In this document: positions 62,606 to 64,000 of the stretch, piece after piece
Numbering within the stretch: position 1 is the stretch's first letter
Layout: the number at the start of each line of letters is the position of its first letter
Source of the DNA: Pseudomonadota bacterium
GTDB taxonomy: Bacteria; Pseudomonadota; Gammaproteobacteria; Steroidobacterales; Steroidobacteraceae
DNA length: 64,000 nt
Assembly: GCA_018261655.1 (NCBI GenBank)
Contig: JAGTSG010000014.1
Location: 31,099-95,098, forward strand
Reading direction: 5' to 3'
The notes under the pieces: model-generated
The model's input: the letters and a program-made list of their open reading frames with translations, nothing else
The model's database searches: none
Told to the model about the DNA's origin: nothing
Translations under genes and position numbers: made by a program

Positions 62606-63538
62606 ATGGAGTTTTTCAAGAAGGTCCCGCAGATCCGCTTCATGGAGCGGCGCCGGTACTGGTACATCACCTCCGCCGTCATGATCGTCGCCTCGCTCGC
62701 GCTCGTGGCCGTGCGTGGCCTCAATTTCGGCATCGACTTCACCGGCGGCGTGGTGATCGAGGCAGCGTTCCCTGCAGCCGCCGACCTCGAGGCCTCACGG
62801 GCGGCCCTGGCCGAAGCCGGTGTGGAGGGAGCGCAGGTGCAGACCTTTGGCACGGTGAATGACGTGCTGGTGCGCCTGCCGCCGACCGAAGCCGGGAATA
62901 CGCGGCAGCAGGGCGAAGCCGCCGTCGCCGCCCTGAAGAGCGTCGACGCAGCGGTCGTGATCAAGCGCACGGAGGCCATTGGCCCCCAGGTCGGCCGCGA
63001 ACTGGCCGAGAAAGGCGCCACGGCGCTGATCATGACGCTGTTGTTCATCGGCCTGTACGTGATCATGCGCTTCCAGTGGAAGTTCGCGGTCGGGGCGATC
63101 CTGGCGGCGCTGCACGACCCGCTGGTCATCGTCGGGTTCTTCGCGCTGACGCAGATGACCTTCGACCTGGCCGTGCTGTCGTCGATACTCGCCGTCATCG
63201 GCTATTCACTCAACGACACCGTCGTGGTCTTCGACCGCGTGCGCGAGCGTATGCCCATGCTGCGCAAGTCGACGCCGGTCCAGGCGATGGACGTGGCGAT
63301 CAACGAGACCCTGTCGCGCACGCTGATGACGTCGGTGTCGACCCTCATCGTGGTGACGGCGCTGTTTCTGCTGGCCGGCGAGACGCTGCGCGGCTTCTCG
63401 GTCGCGCTGATCATCGGGGTGTTCGTCGGCACCTACTCGTCGATCTACGTCGCGGGCGCGGTGACGCTCGACCTCGGCCTGTCCAATCGCGACCTCATGC
63501 CGCCGGAGAAGAAGGAAGAGGCCGACGCGCTGCCGTGA
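62606..63538 (+). CDS. secF: Protein translocase subunit SecF
   Basis: SecF pairs with SecD. The 310-residue protein has six membrane helices, LNFGIDFTGGVVIEAAFP at residues about 35-52, the helix-4 region LAVIGYSLNDTVVVFDRVRE with its proton-path Asp, and NETLSRTLMTSVSTLIVV. Start ATG 62606 preceded by GAGGGG. Standard length and order after secD. Confidence 0.97.
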   Translation: MEFFKKVPQIRFMERRRYWYITSAVMIVASLALVAVRGLNFGIDFTGGVVIEAAFPAAADLEASRAALAEAGVEGAQVQTFGTVNDVLVRLPPTEAGNTRQQGEAAVAALKSVDAAVVIKRTEAIGPQVGRELAEKGATALIMTLLFIGLYVIMRFQWKFAVGAILAALHDPLVIVGFFALTQMTFDLAVLSSILAVIGYSLNDTVVVFDRVRERMPMLRKSTPVQAMDVAINETLSRTLMTSVSTLIVVTALFLLAGETLRGFSVALIIGVFVGTYSSIYVAGAVTLDLGLSNRDLMPPEKKEEADALP

Positions 63539-63547
63539 GCCAACCGC

Positions 63548-64000
63548 ATGCTTGAACTGCTTGTCGACCCGAATGCCTGGCTGTCCTTCGTCACCCTGAC
63601 GGTCCTGGAGATCGTCCTCGGCATCGACAACATCATCTTCCTGTCGATCCTGGCATCGCGACTGCCCCGGGAAGAGCAGGCGCGGGCCCGCGTGCTCGGG
63701 CTGGGCTTCGCGATGCTCACGCGCATCGCGCTGCTGTTCTCGATCACCTGGCTCATCGGCCTGACGGCGCCGCTGTTCTCGATCCCGGTGATGGGCCAGG
63801 AGATCTCCGGTCGCGACCTGATCCTGTTCGCCGGCGGCCTGTTCCTGCTGGCCAAGAGCGTCAGCGAGATCCACGGTTCGCTCGAGGGGATCGAGCAGCC
63901 ACGCCAGGTCAACGCCAGGGCGAATTTCCTGCTGGTGATCCTCCAGATCGGCATCCTGGACATCGTCTTCTCGCTCGACTCGGTGTTCACCGCCGTGGGC
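63548..64000 (+). CDS. TerC-family integral membrane protein (3'-truncated by window)
   Basis: The first 151 residues are present: MLELLVDPNAWLSFVTLTVLE, then LGIDNIIFLSILASRLP, a second conserved region GQEISGRDLILFAGGLFLLAKSV, and LDIVFSLDSVFTAVG at the window end. The acidic residues in LGIDN and FSLDS within membrane helices are the TerC signature. TerC-type proteins export metal ions (manganese in studied cases) or aid metalation of exported proteins, which would suit a place next to secDF. It starts nine bases after the secF stop. Confidence 0.9.
   Translation, partial: MLELLVDPNAWLSFVTLTVLEIVLGIDNIIFLSILASRLPREEQARARVLGLGFAMLTRIALLFSITWLIGLTAPLFSIPVMGQEISGRDLILFAGGLFLLAKSVSEIHGSLEGIEQPRQVNARANFLLVILQIGILDIVFSLDSVFTAVG

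Overview
The window is very GC-rich (about 70% by eye) and densely coded. It reads as chromosomal DNA of an aerobic, heterotrophic gammaproteobacterium. Supporting signs are the queA-tgt-yajC-secD-secF order, a large NAD-dependent glutamate dehydrogenase of about 1600 residues, a cbb3 oxidase, acyl-CoA dehydrogenases with an ETF-QO, and a TonB receptor. A Xanthomonadales/Steroidobacterales-like lineage fits, but this is inference from gene content. I see no phage, plasmid, IS element or CRISPR array; the accessory signals are small dispersed inverted repeats and operators.

Layout. 1-3241 (-): ccoNOQP for a cbb3 oxidase plus the start of a small membrane protein; ccoP is broken, with a frameshift and an apparent loss of the first haem c site. 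3646-7872 (+): a FadE-type acyl-CoA dehydrogenase followed tightly by proB and proA. 7890-10559 (-): moaA-moaC-moaD-moaE behind a small secreted protein. 10695-14322: a Rieske protein (-), the Kup potassium transporter (+) and a PLP enzyme of the Cys/Met family (+). 14431-18414 (+): a TPP riboswitch followed by a TonB receptor, a thiamine-binding protein, a PnuT-like permease and a thiamine-kinase-like protein, which together look like a complete thiamine salvage operon. 18398-21951: a GT-39 glycosyltransferase (-), a ferredoxin and an enoyl-CoA hydratase (+), and gpmA (-). 21991-29336: GT2 glycosyltransferase, NAD-GDH and MarR (-), with divergent HPPD (+). 29333-36267: etfD-like, aacS and zapE (-), with divergent ETF-QO (+).

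36280-48480 is mainly a branched-chain acyl-CoA catabolic block on the minus strand: liuA (isovaleryl-CoA dehydrogenase), liuB and liuD (methylcrotonyl-CoA carboxylase), liuC (methylglutaconyl-CoA hydratase), an SDR reductase, two M16 peptidases, a thiolase and a TetR regulator. A divergent GntR regulator faces liuA across a perfect inverted repeat. icmF (fused isobutyryl-CoA mutase) runs divergently from the TetR gene. The acyl-CoA dehydrogenases would pass electrons through ETF to the ETF-QO or EtfD-like oxidoreductase. AacS and thiolase would convert acetoacetate to acetyl-CoA, and the cbb3 oxidase would be the terminal acceptor if ccoP is functional.

51988-64000: plsC (-), xerD and dsbC-like (+), fdxA and a NUDIX hydrolase (-), tRNA-Leu(CAA), an ECF sigma / zinc anti-sigma / double-PDZ trio (+), queA-tgt-yajC-secD-secF (+), and a TerC-family gene cut by the window end.

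Four things deserve a second look: the ccoP lesion, the riboswitch-controlled thiamine salvage operon, the unusual GntR control of the liu operon, and a pair of dispersed inverted repeats, one of which supplies the C-terminus and stop codon of that GntR protein. I found no wholly novel system that I can defend; the strongest candidates are new combinations of known families.
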